Counted from the first letter of the stretch, positions 44,270 to 58,173 are shown. The stretch is 64,000 nucleotides of DNA from Linnemannia elongata (GCA_036320915.1 JAXBDG010000020.1:62001-126000), one strand, 5' to 3'. Notes: generated by a model from the sequence alone, not told the origin. A program made the numbers and translations.

Positions 44270-47200
44270 ATGTCAGACAACAACAATGGGAACTCGAGTT
44301 CGGCAGAGGCTGATGCCTCCGTCTCTACACTCGTCTCTTCTATTATCTTTACCACTGCAGTATCCGCAGCCCTCTTCCTCGCCTTTGCCATCCTCCGCTC
44401 CCGCGTCCCCCGGGTCTACGCCCCTAAAACCTACATGGGTCCTGACCGCGAACGACCCGACACCACCTCCTCCCGTGGCCTTTTGGGATGGGTATTAGGT
44501 GCTCGTCAAATGAACGAACTCGACTTTGTGGACCGGTGTGGGTTGGATGCTTACATGTTTTTGGATTTCTTGAACAAGTCTTTTTTCCTATTCATGGGGT
44601 TCGGCATCCTCGCAATCCCGATCTTGATCCCTTTGAATGCATACCGGCAGCTGTCGCTTGTTGGGTTGAACCGCCTCACGATTGGAAATGTTGCGGATCA
44701 GAAGCGCCTTTGGGGACATCTGATCCTCACCGTCTTGTTCTCTCGTAAGTATTCTTCCTTTGGATGTTTCGCGAGAAATAGTCTGTGCACGATGAGAGAA
44801 GATAGCGAGAATAACATTCCATTCCTAACCGTGTCTCGTCATTCTTTCTCCTCACGAACAACATTAAAAACAATAAAGTGGCGACGCTGGCGATGGGCAT
44901 CTTTGGCGTGAAGCAGTATATCACCAGGCGACAGCACTACCTCCTCACAGCACGCCATGCAAAATCCCTCCAGGCAACCACGATCCTCGTTTGCGGAATC
45001 CCCATCGGCGAAGAGACCCTCCAGAGTCTACACTCGATCTTCAGCGTCTTCCCAGGCGGTGTCAAACGCATCTGGCCAGCCTACTCTGCCGCAGATCTGC
45101 AGAAGGATGTCCTGAAACGAATCACTCTCACAGATAAGCTGGAGTCGGCCGAGTGTGCGCTGATTCGATCAAAACTCAAGCATCAGGCTGCAGGAGGCGC
45201 AGATGCAAGAAGGAGACAATCAGAAGCGTCGTCAACTGACATGTTACACCAACAGCAAGCAGCAGCAGCAGCAGGAGATACCTTCCCGGCCGAGAAGAGG
45301 CCTCAGCATCGCCCTGCTGTATTCCCGATGTCACTGTTTGCATCCTGCTGTGGTGCCAGGAAAGTCGATTCAACTTCAACCTACAGAGACGAACTTGCAG
45401 GACTCAATAACTCGATCGTGACGCGTCAACAGGCCGGGATCGCAGCGATGTACGAGAACGAGGACGAGAACAAGCTTAGCGCGGCGTTTATTCAATTCAA
45501 TAGCCAACTAGGCGCACACCTTGCCGCACAGGCTGTTATCCATCGTAAGACCTTGACCATGCAGCCTCGACATCTCGAGGTCCACCCCACGGATGTTATT
45601 TGGGAGAATCTGAGCTACAGTCTGAGGACGAGAAACATCCGACGAGCTATTGCCGCCGTGTTGGCGTTCCTGTTAATTGCACTGTGGGCGATCCCTGTGG
45701 CTTTTGTGGCGTCGGTCGCGAAACTGGATGCTATTGTGAAGTTTGCGCCGTTTTTGAGTGGGGTCTACAGTCTGCCCAAGGTTGCGCTGGGTGTTATCCA
45801 GGGTATTTTGCCCCCTATTGGTTTGGCTGTCCTCATGATGATCCTTCCCATCATCCTCTACAGTAAGTCGGTCCCTTGCTCTGTCATTCTTTCTTGCTTT
45901 GGAAATTTCCTGATGTTGTAACTAACGATGCGGAAATTTGGTCTTTATGGTAGAACTCGCGCATCTCAGCGGTGAGGTTCTGAACTCGCGCAAGACCCTC
46001 TCCGTTATCACAACCTTCCATTGGTTCAGCGTACGTTGAAGGCACTCCCTCAATCGTCAGACAAAAATTTATGCATTCACTCTCTCGTACCTAACACCTT
46101 TTTTGTTCTCAACATACTTGGCCCTCTAGGTGGTACATGTGCTCCTGGTGACAACACTGGCAAATGGTATCTTTGCAGCAGTGCAACAGATTAAAGACAA
46201 CCCCAGCAGAGTCATGGATATGCTCGCCTCAACTCTACCCCAGGCCTCAACATTCTTCGTCAGCTTTATCCTCCTTTCGCTCATCCAGATCCCAATGTTG
46301 TTGCTTCAGATCGGCCCATTGATCATGTACTGGCTCAGCAAGTTCCTTGCAACGACGCCTCGAAAGGTCTATGCCGCTGAGAGGACTATGGGCTTTGTTG
46401 ATTGGGGGACTACTATCCCCGTCCATACTATTGCCTTTTCCATTGGTAAAGTCTTTTCTCCTCTCTCTTCTCAGAGGATAGCCCATATTGTATGTGATGA
46501 TACATGAGGGCCAGAAAGTTATTTAACATCGAATCATATGTTTTATTTTCTGCAAATAGGCTTGATATACTCAACGATCCAGCCGATCATTCTTCCTTTC
46601 ATTGTCATCTACTTTGGCCTCTTCTACCTTGCCTTCCGCTACCAATTCCTCTACGTCTACCGGCAACCCTTCGACTCTGGCGGACTCATTTACCCGCGCA
46701 TCATCGACCAAATCTATGTCGCCCTCATCATTTATGAAATCGTCATGATGGGTCTTTTTGTCCTCCAAAAGGCCGCCGGTCAAGCCGCGATCATGTTTGT
46801 GGTCCTTTTAACGTCTATTGCTGCGATTGTGATTTCGAGGAACAATGTGTTCAAGCCGTTGATTCAGTACTTGCCGGTGGAGGCGTTTAATGCCACTGGG
46901 GAGTTGAGCAGTAGTACGGGAGGACATCATCATGGGGATGATCATACAGGGGTTGGAGGGAGGAGTGGTAAAGAGGTTATTGAGGATGATTATGCTGATG
47001 CAGATGGGGATGTTGAGAAGCAGGCTGATGCTGCCGCTGCTGGGTACCGTGGTTTAGGAAGTACTGGTGGACCCAGTACCCTTGTCTTCAACCCTGGTAC
47101 GGCATTTATCCTTCTCAGATCTAATTCATATGTGCACTTTTTTGTCTTTTTTTTTTGTCGTTTATTTTATTGTGCGAACCCCTAACATCACATATCCCAC

Positions 47201-47462
47201 CGTACCTTACAAATCCAAAATAGCAACGAACGGGAAGGGAGTGACGGACTCGATGGCGTTCGTGAACCCAGGTCTGAGGGCCCAACAGCAACCCGTCTGG
47301 CTCCCTCGAGACCCTGCAGGGTTCGTAGACCAGGAATTGACAGAACTGGACGAAGCCAGTATTGCCAACACGACCGAGTCAGCGACCATGAACGCCAAGG
47401 GAAAGGTTGCTGTTGAGGTCACGCAGCATGTTGCTGCACCCGGAGATGAGTTCTGGGAGTGA
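44270..47462 (+). CDS. CSC1/OSCA/TMEM63-family stress-gated cation channel
   Basis: Six exons (44270-44744, 44879-45862, 45954-46030, 46130-46445, 46560-47096, 47224-47462) give 875 aa. The family forms mechanically or osmotically gated cation channels (Pfam RSN1_TM, PHM7_cyt, RSN1_7TM). Visible order: an N-terminal TM, SRGLLGWVLGARQMNELDFVDRCGLDAYMFLDFL (the family's first loop), two more TMs, then a cytosolic part starting TTILVCGIPIGEETLQ. The seven-TM core starts near IRRAIAAVLAFLLIALWAIPVAFVASVA. FVDWGTTIPVHT and RPFDSGG-like RQPFDSGGLIYPRIIDQIY are strongly conserved. The tail is acidic, with His-rich HHHGDDH. Ion selectivity is not readable from sequence. All six exons are in phase. 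Confidence 0.92.
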
Positions 47463-47643
47463 TGTGGTGTGGAGAGAGTGGGTTGGTTGATGGTGTGCCC
47501 TAGAGGGGCGTGTACATACTCTTTTTTCTTCTTCGTAGGCGTAATACACGATAGCTTTAATAGTTTTATTTTGTAAACAGTGATATCAAAAAGGTGAAAA
47601 ACAGAGTGAGTGGGAATGGTAGGAATGGTAAGGTATGGCGATA

Positions 47644-50600
47644 TTAGACGGGTATTTCCCAGACACCAGACTTCCTGGCTGAAGTGCAGCACTTGGGTAC
47701 ATTGTCGACGCATCGAGGGTGGCACTTATATCCGCAATCTACACACAAAATCGACATACAAAAAAGGAGCGAACAACGCGTGTGAGTATCCTATAAGAGA
47801 TAAGACTAGTGACGATTGTTAAAGCGAAAAGATAGTGGAGATGCTTACCATCGCACTCGAGGTGTTTGGAGGCCCAGCCAGGCAAGACGCCCAACCGCTT
47901 CTGGCAGACATCACATTTCGGCAACAACAAGGCCGATACACCCACAAGTGAGAACCGATGTGAGATCCCTGTGAGTGCCTTGGGCGCACGTTTCTTTACC
48001 ACCACTGTCGTCGCGCCGACTCCCACCTCTCCGTCGTTTTCGTTAATGACACCGTTCGTTCGCTCAAAGTTGGCGACGGCCCGTTGTTGCTGTTGCTTGC
48101 CCTCCTTGAGGGATGTGTGCCTCTTGAGGAGACCGCCTGCCTTTCCAGTAGGTGGAGGACTGGAGGATATATCGTCTTGTTCTTCAAGAGGCGACGACGC
48201 AGGTCCGATCCACTGCCCGAATCCGCCAACACCATTAGTCCAAGTCTTGGCGGTCATCGCTGCCACTAAGGTGCTCGTGATCGTCCCTCCTCCCGAATCT
48301 GTTCCCTGTAAAGAACCGAGAGCAACATCAGTCGTGGTGACTGTCGAATGTCCTGGCGCCGGTGTCGATGTGCTAGGTCCCCAGAAACTGTCGGACATAC
48401 CTCGGATCAACCCAAACCCTCTGCCACCACCACCACCACCACCAACTTTCTCCCGCTTCTCGGACTTGACCTGTCGTGGATTGTCGCTGCTATTCGGGCT
48501 AGAATTCTCATCAGGTGAGACAATGGATGCTGGAGATGAAGTTCCAGAGACGGATGAGGATGTGGCGGAGGAGTTGGTGGTTCCTGTTGTGCTTGCGGAT
48601 CCTTGACCTGGAGGAGACAACAGGTCCTTGTTCTCTGGACTCACAGCCACAGTTGCTTCAAGCGGTACAGGGCTGACACTACCGTCATTGTTACCGCCTC
48701 GCATCGATTTGATGGTGTTGTTTCGGAGTAGGAGGCTGGTCTTGGAGGGCGGTGCTGGTGGGAAAGAGAGGTCGTCCATTTCTCGTTCTTCCACAGATGG
48801 TTGTCTTTGTGGCAAGGCTGGTGCCGTCGTAATTGTTGCAGTCGACAGATCGTTGGGATGGGTGAGGGTGGCGTCCGTCGCCTTTTTGTCCCTGGTGCTG
48901 TCATCCGAGGCAGGTCGCTGTCCAGACGCCTCTGACACCCAGGGGTTATCGGTGGCCGGGATGGGTGGTAGCAGTCGCGACGCGAGACTATGTTTCCTCT
49001 GCAGCCCAACGTTATCGCCATTACTCGGCTCTGCTTGACGACGATTCCCAGTGGTCACTTGCGCATATTGGATCTCCTCCTGATGATCAGAATCAGACTG
49101 TCTGGCCGCATGAAGGTCCGGGATCTCGAGAGTATCTAAGGCGAGGACAACAGACTCTGTCAACGAGTTGGTCGACTGGGTCTCATCGCTATCAGTGCTG
49201 AGCTCATAAAGGTGCCGACTCTCTCCTGGAGCTCGACTGTGTCCATACACCGCGCCGTCTTCATCGTCCGAGTCATCGCTATCCTCATGAAAGAGCGAAC
49301 TGTTGTCTTCTTCATCATCATCCTCGTTACTAGATCCACTGCTACTGAAACTGTAACCTCCTCGTCGTCCTCCGTCCTCTGAGTCTCCGTCGCCTTCATC
49401 GTCGTCGAGATCAAGTTGGAGACTACTGAGCTCTGAAGGGTTGCGACGGTCTCTGCGATCCCTACGGTCATGATAGTCGCCATCTCCATCTCCATTTCCA
49501 TTTCCGTTGACTTCCCCACGCTCTTGGTCCCAGGCTCTCAGAGCAGTGTCTCCCTTGATAGTCGAGATATGGACTGACTCTGTTTCATGCCAATCCCGAA
49601 GCTCCTGCTGGTTGTACGGCGAATTGATACTATCCCAGAGCGGCATCCTGAAATGGATATCCTCACTATTATCCGAAGAAGAGTTCTTCTGATGTTGACC
49701 GCTGGCCCTCTCACGACGGTAGCGTGCTTCGAGGACTAAAGGAATCGTCGAGCCGTCAGTAGGCGACCTCCTCTTGCCCTTGTAAGTACTCTGGGACCCG
49801 ACCATGATACTCTCCGCAGGGATCATCCTTGACGAGCCTCCGTTGGATTCATCCGTCATCCTCCAAGTATTCGCCTGCCCACGAACACTTGATGTCGCCG
49901 AATCGAAGTACGCATGATGCGGCTGCAGATCATCATTCTGCTGGTGGTACCCATTTCGCATCCTGGCCTGCTCATATGCCTGCTCCTGTGCCCGCTCCGC
50001 ATCCACCTCCCTCTTCCGCATCATATTCCTCGCAGCCCTGGCCACCGACGGCGCCACCACAAGCGTCGTCCCCACATGCACATCCACATTCTCAATCGCC
50101 GTCAGTCGTTCAACAATTTGCCTCAACACCGGTCGGTTCTGGGGGAGAGGTTGGACACAATGGATGGCGAGTTCGCCGAGTTCGATAGGACACCCTGGTT
50201 GGGCTCGGAAAAGGATCTCGTCGGGGGATACACCCATGTCGGGGGCAATGCGCTGGAAGTGTTGAGAGTCGACGACGTGGCGAGCCATCATTTCGGAGAG
50301 GATGACTCCGAATGAGAAGACGTCAACGCTGCAGTCAAAGTCCTCGCCCAGCAGAATCTCTGGTGCCTATTTCGTTATGAAGTGATTTTTAGTTGAGCTC
50401 CTCTAAGTAAGAGAGAATGAATGTATACCAAGGAAAGAAACAAAAAAAAAAGTTTCACGTACCATATATCCGTCTGTACCGCAATAGCTGATTCTTGACA
50501 TCTCAGTCGCATTTTGGGCCTCGACGCGACTAAACCCGAAATCACACACCTGTTGCATAGGCAGAGGAACAACCACAGCGAAGGAAACAAAAAGAACAAA

Positions 50601-51808
50601 AATAAAACAAAAAGTTGGTCAGCCAAGTAACGATAGCCCAAACACTCCTTGCCACCCCTTCTGACCGTAACAAATGATAAAGATGATGATGATGATGCTG
50701 GTGCTGAAGTTATTTTTTGATGCGAGTAACGTGCGTTAATTAGTGTGTGTTCTGTACCTTGATCCGCATGTTCTCAGAGATGAGCAAGTTCTCTCCCTTC
50801 AGATCCCTAAGCATTTTTGAAAATAAGAATAAGAAAACGATGGGTCATGGGTCAGTCAAAAAAAGGGGGGAGTGTAATGTACCTTTGCCAACGACCCATA
50901 ATAATGATAAACCACTCTTAAAAATAACACCGAAAACCCCCTGCCCCTGCAGACAAAGAGAGAGAGAGAGAGACAGTCGCCCGCGTGGACAGCAGGCATT
51001 TATCATCGTCAATGTCATTGTGTCATTTGGTTTCTATTCTCACTTTGGTACATGCCCCTCTACCCTCTTTTCCTTGTTCCTGAAATGTGGGGTGTTTGCT
51101 GCTATTGCTGTTGTTGCTGCTGCACATGCAAGCATGAGGATGATGTGTGTTGTTACCTGTGGATAATGTTCTTGTGGTGGAGGTATGCCAGAGCGAGGGA
51201 GATGTCGATCGCAAAGCTGATCCTGGTGTCCCATCCAAACTCCTTGTTGTCATCTTGTATCCACTATTTTTTTTATTTTTTTTGAATGGACGTAGACGGA
51301 ACAGTAATCGTCTTAGCTAGTGTGTACGTTGAGGATGAGAGTGGTTTCGGGCAATCGAGACAACATTAAGCGAGAAAAAAAGGAAGATACTTACTCGACG
51401 CAGGTTGCCCATAGGTAGAAACTCGGTGATGATGTAGAACCTCTTCCTGCGCTTGCAGATCCCCATGAACTAAATAAAGAAGCACCAAGAGTGGTGTTTG
51501 TTACATGTCAGATCCATGCATCCTGCATATCCACGACCGAGATGAACAAAATAAAAAAAGGGAGCGTTGGCTTGCAATCGCTGGCATGCTGCTCCAATGT
51601 AAAGTACCTGGACGATATTAGGGTGCCGTGATTGTTTAAGAATATCGACTTCGCGCTTGAAGTACTTTTCGTCAAAGGCTCTCGAGTCGGATCGGACACA
51701 CTCCTTGATAGCGACCTCTGTCCCGAGTAGGTCGCCGTGGAAGACTCGACCAAAGGATCCAGATCCGATGATATCGTATGTCTTTAGGTCAGTCCATTGA
51801 ATCCGCAT
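47644..51808 (-). CDS. TKL-type protein kinase with long tail and C-terminal C1 domain
   Basis: Seven exons (51608-51808, 51395-51469, 51157-51263, 50758-50806, 50463-50549, 47849-50366, 47644-47738) give 1043 aa. The kinase domain is at the extreme N-terminus: IGSGSFGRVFHG (P-loop), AIK Lys35, HRDLKGENLL with Asp129, CDFGFSR with Asp147, and APE, ending about residue 255. The loop sequences are of tyrosine-kinase-like (TKL/Raf-like) Ser/Thr kinases. About 700 disordered residues rich in Ser, Asp and Gly follow, then a C1-type zinc domain spanning the last exon junction (CDVCQKRLG... to CGYKCHPRC...PKCC). C1 domains bind diacylglycerol or act as membrane modules. This reverses the Raf order, where C1 precedes the kinase. 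Its pathway is unknown. The intron before exon 4 is 350 bp. Confidence 0.88.
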
Positions 51809-53466
51809 CCTTGCTGGTTGATTCTCTAGTTTTAGTTATAGGGTGAGGTGGATGGACGAGTGCTTTGCTGGATTCTGTGCCCGAAGTATGTTGTTCTGTT
51901 GAGTGTAAGTGTGAGTGAAAGGAGGGTTGTTGAGTTGCGGAATGAGAAGAGGTGAATGTATGAGATCGTTTAACAGTGAATGCAAAGTGTGAATGAGTGA
52001 ATGAAGAGCAGTAGAGAAAAGAGGAAGGTTGGGAAGGAGAACAAGGAAGAAAGAAGAACAAAAAGCAACGAACAACGCCAACGCCAGCGAGGTGTATTAA
52101 AGAAACAATAACAGAGAGGGAGGGGAATGATCAGCCTGACACTATTGTCCACCTCCTATTTTTCATCTTGTGCCTGTGAGTCTGAATGTCTCGACTAGTC
52201 AGTCTCTCTGTCTGTTTGTGCCTGCCTGTGCGTGCGTGCTCCATTCATTGTGTGGATAGAAGCGATGATAATTGGCGCTTACCAACGTCGCGGCACAATT
52301 GTTCATGGGCCTGGATCGGGCACTGATCAAACGCGAAAAAGTGTCTCGAAAGAGACGCGACGCGTATGTGAAGCACATCTCTATGAAAAGATATGACCAA
52401 TGAGTGCCAAACAGAGCGAGAGCATTACAAGGAATTGGGCGCAAGGAGTGGCATATCTAACGCCATTATGCTCAGCCATGTGTTGTGGTAGCGTGAGCTG
52501 ATTCTGTCCAAAAGGTCTTCAAATTGCTACCAAGACAATGACGCCCTTCTCGTTCTCCCTTAAGAATTCACGGTCAACAGCAGGAAGGTCGACCTTCATT
52601 GAAGGTGCTATCACTGATGACTGAGGTATCATAAAAAATGTTTTAATCCTACGAAACAAGCGGTGGTTATTAGAAAAGAATCGATTGAAAAGACAACAGC
52701 GAATCTCATTTTCAATCCACTTTGCAGCTCAATTAGACCATTGTGGCAATGGGCAGTTGTAATTGATAATGAAAAGGACAGTGAATGATAGGGAGTAGAA
52801 GGGATTAAAAGCAAGAGAAATAAGGAGTAGAGAGAGGATTAAAGAAAAAGAGATGCGACTGACAGGGTAAGGAAAGAAGAAAACGGCGGAGGGATTGGAA
52901 GAAAATAAGTGCAAAAGTCCTTTGGTTTTTTTAGTTTATGAGATAGATGGTGGCCAAATGGATGATGGCCTCATTTGTGTTCTTGGCGTCGTTCTTTGTT
53001 CTTTGTCGTGTGCTTGAGTGTGTATGCACCTTTTCTGAAGTGAAGCAAGACAATAATAATACTTGAGGCAACAATAAGGTGTGAATTAGACGAGCCGCAG
53101 CCGCAGTTTTCCCTTCTGCTTTGTTGTTGCTCCTCTGCGACTGGCTAGATAAATTCAATGCGGCCATTTGTTCTTCGATCTTCCCCCTTCCGGTTTGTCC
53201 TCCCGCAGAAGATCAAATTGACTGCGGGCAAACTCTCACAGTGAAGCCACATACACCGCACTCAAATCACACTCAGTCGAGTGGGTTTGTCAGCTCGTTC
53301 GAGAAAATGAATAAAAAGAGACAGCATTCTTTGTCATTCACTTATCCTCACTCTTCTCCCTTCACCCAACAACAACAACTACTACTTACTTTCACTTCTC
53401 TTCACAGTACCATCAACACAACAACAACAAGAACATCAACATCAACAACCAGAACAAATAACGAAC
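51809..53466. other. Divergent promoter region, TKL kinase / REI1
   Basis: About 1.66 kb without a supported gene. Both ends are CT-rich in the direction of their gene. The middle (52200-52900) is mixed sequence with short chance frames. Confidence 0.5.
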
Positions 53467-55144
53467 ATGTCCTCTTACGCCATTAACGTCCCTACTGCCA
53501 CCATCGGTATGCTCACTCTTCTTTCTCCTTACATCTCCCTGATCACCTTGCTGTACAAAGCAGCACTTGCCCACCTTGATCCAGCACACTCTTTACCAAA
53601 GCAGCAATTGACTAATGTTGTTATCAACATAATCCTCACTCAATTTAGGCCAAGCAACAACATGTCTCGCCTGCGGGATCCGTCTCCCATCCCTCGAGAC
53701 CCAGCAACTCCACCACAAGTCTGACTGGCACACTTATAACCTCAAGCGCAAGATGGTCGGTCTTCCTCCCGTCTCTGCCGAAGTCTTTTCTCAACTCGTC
53801 ACAGGTACGATTTTTTTCTCTTTTTCTCAATGATGCATTTTTCTCTCTCTGTTACAAAGAAAAAAAAAGAGAGAATCCTTGGCGCTGACAGAAAACGATA
53901 TACGTTATAATTGAATAGCCTCCCGCGAACAGGCAAACCCGGAGGAGGTCGCACAGCCAGAGTGTGTTCCATGCAGCAAAAAGTACCTCTCATTCCAGGC
54001 CTACGATAACCATCTCCAGTCCAAGAAGCACAAGCAGATCGCCGCAGCCTACGCCAAAAAGCAGCAGGAACAGGAGCACAACAATGCTTCCAGACCTACC
54101 GAGAACGACACTACCCCCGCTGCTGAACCATCAAAGGAGACCTCTGGAGCAGCAGCAGTAGAACAGCGTGAGCCCAGCGAGACCGTCTGCTTGTTCTGCT
54201 CCCACGAATCTACAGATGCCCCCAGCAACTATGGACATATGCGCACCACCCACGGATTCTTCCTCCCTTCGTCTGAACGTCTGATCGATCTCGAGGGCAT
54301 GCTTGCCTACCTTGCTGATAAATTGGTCGAGAACTTGGACTGTCTCTGGTGTACACCCTCGGTCTTTTCAACCCATCTGAGACCTGATCAGGAATTGAAC
54401 TCTGGATTCGCCAACCTGGCTAGTGTCCGGAGACACATGGTCGACAAGGGTCACTGCAAGCTTGCCATGGAGCATGGTGCTGACAGAGAGTACGCCGATT
54501 TCTACTTGCCTGAGAATTCTTTTGACTCTGATGATGAGGAGGAAGGACTTGAGAATGCAGAGCAGCACAAGGAGTCGTCGCAGGAGGATAGCTCGATGGA
54601 CGAGGATGAACAGAGACTGAACATGGTTCTCTTGGACAACGAGGGCAACTGGATCCTGGACGAGCATTCATCCAAGAACTCTGGAATCCGCATCGACCCC
54701 CTCACTAATGAACTCGTCCTCAACAACCGTCGTCTCGCTCATAAGGACGCTGCTCGTCGTCAAAAGGTCGAATCCCGTACCATCGTCCTGGCCTCCTCAC
54801 GCCCCAACCAGCGTCGCCCTTCTACTGAAGAAGGACAGGAGACGGGGACTTCTGAACAGTCTACTGAGTCGGGTGCAAACGGTACTAGGACAGAAGTCCT
54901 GTTGGCCTCAGATGTTCACCACCCCGACGTCAAGCTCTCCAACTCTCTTCTTAAGTCCCAGAACCAACTCTCAGAATCCAACCTGGCTGTGAGTGTTCAG
55001 CAGCGTCAAGAGGTTGCTCTCAAGAACGCCAAGGCTCAGGACTATGAATCGACCAAACGCGAGAGGATGGCTACTAATAACGCCCTCAAGGCTAACATTC
55101 ATGGCCGCCGTAATATGGCCGTCAACTTTGGTCTCAAAGTGTAA
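53467..55144 (+). CDS. REI1: Cytoplasmic pre-60S factor REI1 (ZNF622 type)
   Basis: Three exons (53467-53506, 53649-53804, 53919-55144) give 473 aa. Rei1 probes the polypeptide exit tunnel and helps release Arx1/Alb1 from pre-60S particles in the cytosol. Finger 1 has C19-x2-C22-x12-H35-x5-H41. Finger 2 is CVPCSKKYLSFQAYDNHLQSKKH. A third, CLFCSHESTDAPSNYGHMRTTHGFF, and a fourth C2H2 near CLWC...H follow; ERLIDLEGMLAYLADKL and RRHMVDKGHCKLAME are family hallmarks. An acidic stretch lies near 275-300 and the basic C-terminus (MATNNALKANIHGRRNMAVN) is the tunnel-inserting end. Exon 1 is only 40 nt. Identification is secure. Confidence 0.95.
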
Positions 55145-55405
55145 TTTTTGCATTTTCTTGACTGTAATAAAACCATTCAAGCAGGGCGCTTCATTTGACT
55201 ATTCACACTTTTTTTGCATGCTTTTATGTCCATGCGGCATGTGCGCAAGATAACCCTCAGGTTCCCCTTTCTGGACAATTCATCTTACGAAGCAACTGAG
55301 CATTGAGCAAAACAAGCAAAAGAAGAACATAAAAGAAAATTTATATTTTATTTTCGTGGTATGTAAGAAAACGAGAGGAAAAGGCTACAGAAAAAAAACA
55401 ATTAC

Positions 55406-57005
55406 TTAAGCAAAGCGCTTGAATCCAATGCCAAAGATAAGCGCAAAGACAATCCACTTGAAGTGCTTCAACACAAAGGACTTCTTGAAACGGGGAACGG
55501 ACTCCAGCACCAAACGGGCAACCTTCAAGTTGGTATCGTTGTAAGGTGCATAGCGAACGGACATGGCAGCCTCGGAGACGGGGTTCAAGTCCTTGACCAT
55601 GGTCGAACGCTCATGGGAGAAGGCATCAAAGGACTTCTTGCCGTGGTAAGATCCCATTCCGGAGGGACCAGTTCCACCAAAGGGCAAGTTACCCTCAGCG
55701 ACGTGCATGAGGGTATCGTTGACGAGGATAGCACCGGACCGGGTCGAGTCCATGACCTTGTTGGCGAACTTCTTGTTGCTCGAGAAGATGTACAACGCGA
55801 GGGGCTCGTCCTTGGAGTTGATGTACTCGATCGCGTCGTCAACATCTGCAACCTGGATCATAGGCAACAAGGGTCCGAACAGCTCATCCTCCATCAACTT
55901 GTCATCCCTGTCGACGTTGGCGATGACGGTGGGGGCGATGTACAGGTCCTTCTCGTCCGTCTGACCTCCAATGACAATCTCGCCAGACTTGTTCTCGTGG
56001 AGAACCTTGCTGAGGCGGTGGAAGTGGCGGTTGTTGATGATGCGACCGTAGTCGGTCGAGTTCTGGGGGTTCTTGCTGTAGAGTTCCTCGAACGCCTTCT
56101 TCAACTCCTTGATGAACTTGTCCTGAGCCTTGGCGGTAATCAACACATAGTCGGGAGCCACACAAGTCTGTGTTGAAAAGTAACGACAGTTGGCATTAGT
56201 ATTTGGTAATGTTACTTAAGCAAGGTCATTCACAAAGTGGCACAGGCACGCGTTGTCCACAGCACGAATTATGCACACTCTCAAGCGCACATATTTTTTT
56301 TCTCTTACCTGTCCAGCATTGAACGACTTTCCGAAAGCGATACGCTTGGCAGCAACAGTCATGTTGGCGTGCTCATCAATAACAGCAGGCGACTTGCCTC
56401 CCAACTCCAGCGTCAACGAGGTCAAGTGCTGAGCAGCAGCACGCATAATGATCTTGGCGACCGTTCCGTTTCCAGTGTAAAAGATATGGTCCCACTTGTA
56501 CTCCAACAACTTGGTGGTTTCCTGAGCGGCGCCGTTGATGACAATGTAGGCACTGTTGTCGAGGTAGCGGGCAAAGAGGTCGGTCATGACATTGGCGGAG
56601 TGAGGGGCGACCTCGGAGGGCTTGATGACGGCCGTGCATCCGGCGGCGATGGCGCCAACCAAGGGTCCGATCGTCAAGAAGAAGGGGTAGTTCCATGGGG
56701 AGATGATGAGGGTGGCACCTATTGTAATTGAGCAGCAATTATTTTTTAGTCTACTTCTGTCCGGAGTTGGGAGGGAGTGTGTATACTTTATGCAAACTAA
56801 AATAATAGGCAATCGGTCCTCTCCCTCACTCAAAGTTCATGTTAGTCCCCGACCATCGTTCGCCTTTAGTTTTCTTTTTTCTTAACCACACCACGCTATA
56901 TTGACATGAAGTGTCTATCCTCTCTCTCTTTCGTTCTTGATTGCGTTTGCTCTTCCACCTCTCCTCCTCCACAAAGGTTCGAGGCCTGACGCATTGTTCG
57001 CTTCA

Positions 57006-57052
<47 letters not shown>

Positions 57053-58034
57053 CGTTTCCCCCCTCTCCTATGTCCCTGTGTTGGTTGTCCCTTTGGTATT
57101 CTTCGCATTGATTTACATTCTCTTTTCTCACCCAATCGCCCTTCCTTGGCATGTAGCAGTAGACAAATCACAAATGAAAATGCGTCAGACACCCCCCCCT
57201 CCGGTTGAAAAGGGGGACAGAGCGAGGGAGAATATGTGTGCATGCAAACAAACACGTTTATTTGCGAAATACACACATAATGCAAAACCCATAAACTCTG
57301 TCACGCACACATCCACACCAACACATTGACCAACATATGCCACAACATACGACTCTCACTCCTCCTTTGCAAGGCAAACCCCTCTCACACACATACTTTT
57401 TTCTTTTTCATCATGATGAGCACAACAACATCCCAAAATCAAAAAAAAAACCACCTCCTCTCTTCCCGTCATTTGCATTGCCAATAAAGATATAACAAGA
57501 ACTTACCCTTAGGTTCCTTCCTCTTCAAGCACGTAACGCCAACTCTGTTAATAAGGGCAGGGACAACCTTCTCATCCTTGGCCCACTCTTCCAAATGCTC
57601 CAGCGCATCATTAATCTCCTCCTTTGCGGGCACCAACTCTCCAAGAACAGTTTCGTTCTTGTGCTTGTGAAGATCCTTCTTCAAGGCTTCGATAATAAGA
57701 TCGGTGTTGTCGTCAATGAGGCGCCAGAGCTGCTCGAGTTGGTGGCGACGGTATTTGAGGGGCTTGGTGATGCCCGAGCGGAAGGTCTGACGGGCGGTTT
57801 CTGCGGCCTATTTGAGTGGGGGGCAAAGGAGAGGAGCAGGAATTGCAATTGAAAGAATTGAAGGAAGGAAGGGGGAGGGGTGTTAGGATGAGGTGGTTCG
57901 TTTTTTTCAGTTGGGTTCGTTTGTTCGTTGTTTTGGCGCGTTTTTGGCGTATTTCGTCCTGAAGTGAAAATGGAATGAATGCGCACCTTGTGAATCTCGG
58001 CGTCAGTGTGGAAGTGGAGGACGTTGGAAGTCAT
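55406..58034 (-). CDS. HFD1: Fatty-aldehyde dehydrogenase, ALDH3/HFD1 type, tail-anchored
   Basis: Four exons (57987-58034, 57507-57807, 56309-56718, 55406-56167) give 506 aa, typical for ALDH3. It oxidises long-chain fatty aldehydes (such as hexadecenal from sphingolipid breakdown) to acids with NAD(P)+. LIISPWNYPFFLTIGP, then HIFYTGNG, are family cofactor motifs. The general base is Glu221 in LTLELGGKSP and the catalytic cysteine is Cys255 in NAGQTCVAPDY, split at an exon junction. LPFGGTGPSGMGSYHGKKSFDAF follows. The last 20 residues (KHFKWIVFALIFGIGFKRFA) form a tail anchor for ER, peroxisome or mitochondrial outer membrane. The 788-bp intron holds a 44-nt poly-T. HFD1 is named from family plus tail anchor. 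Confidence 0.92.
57009..57052. repeat. 44-nt poly-T tract in the ALDH3 intron
   Basis: Homopolymer on the plus strand, poly-A on the gene's own strand, within the long second intron. Confidence 0.9.
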
Positions 58035-58128
58035 GATGTATAAAGTCTTGTGTTTGAATGAATGAATGAAAGAAAAAGAAAGAAAGAAAAGAGTAGGGAG
58101 GAGAGATAAAACTGATGGGAAAAGGAAG

Positions 58129-58173
<45 letters not shown>

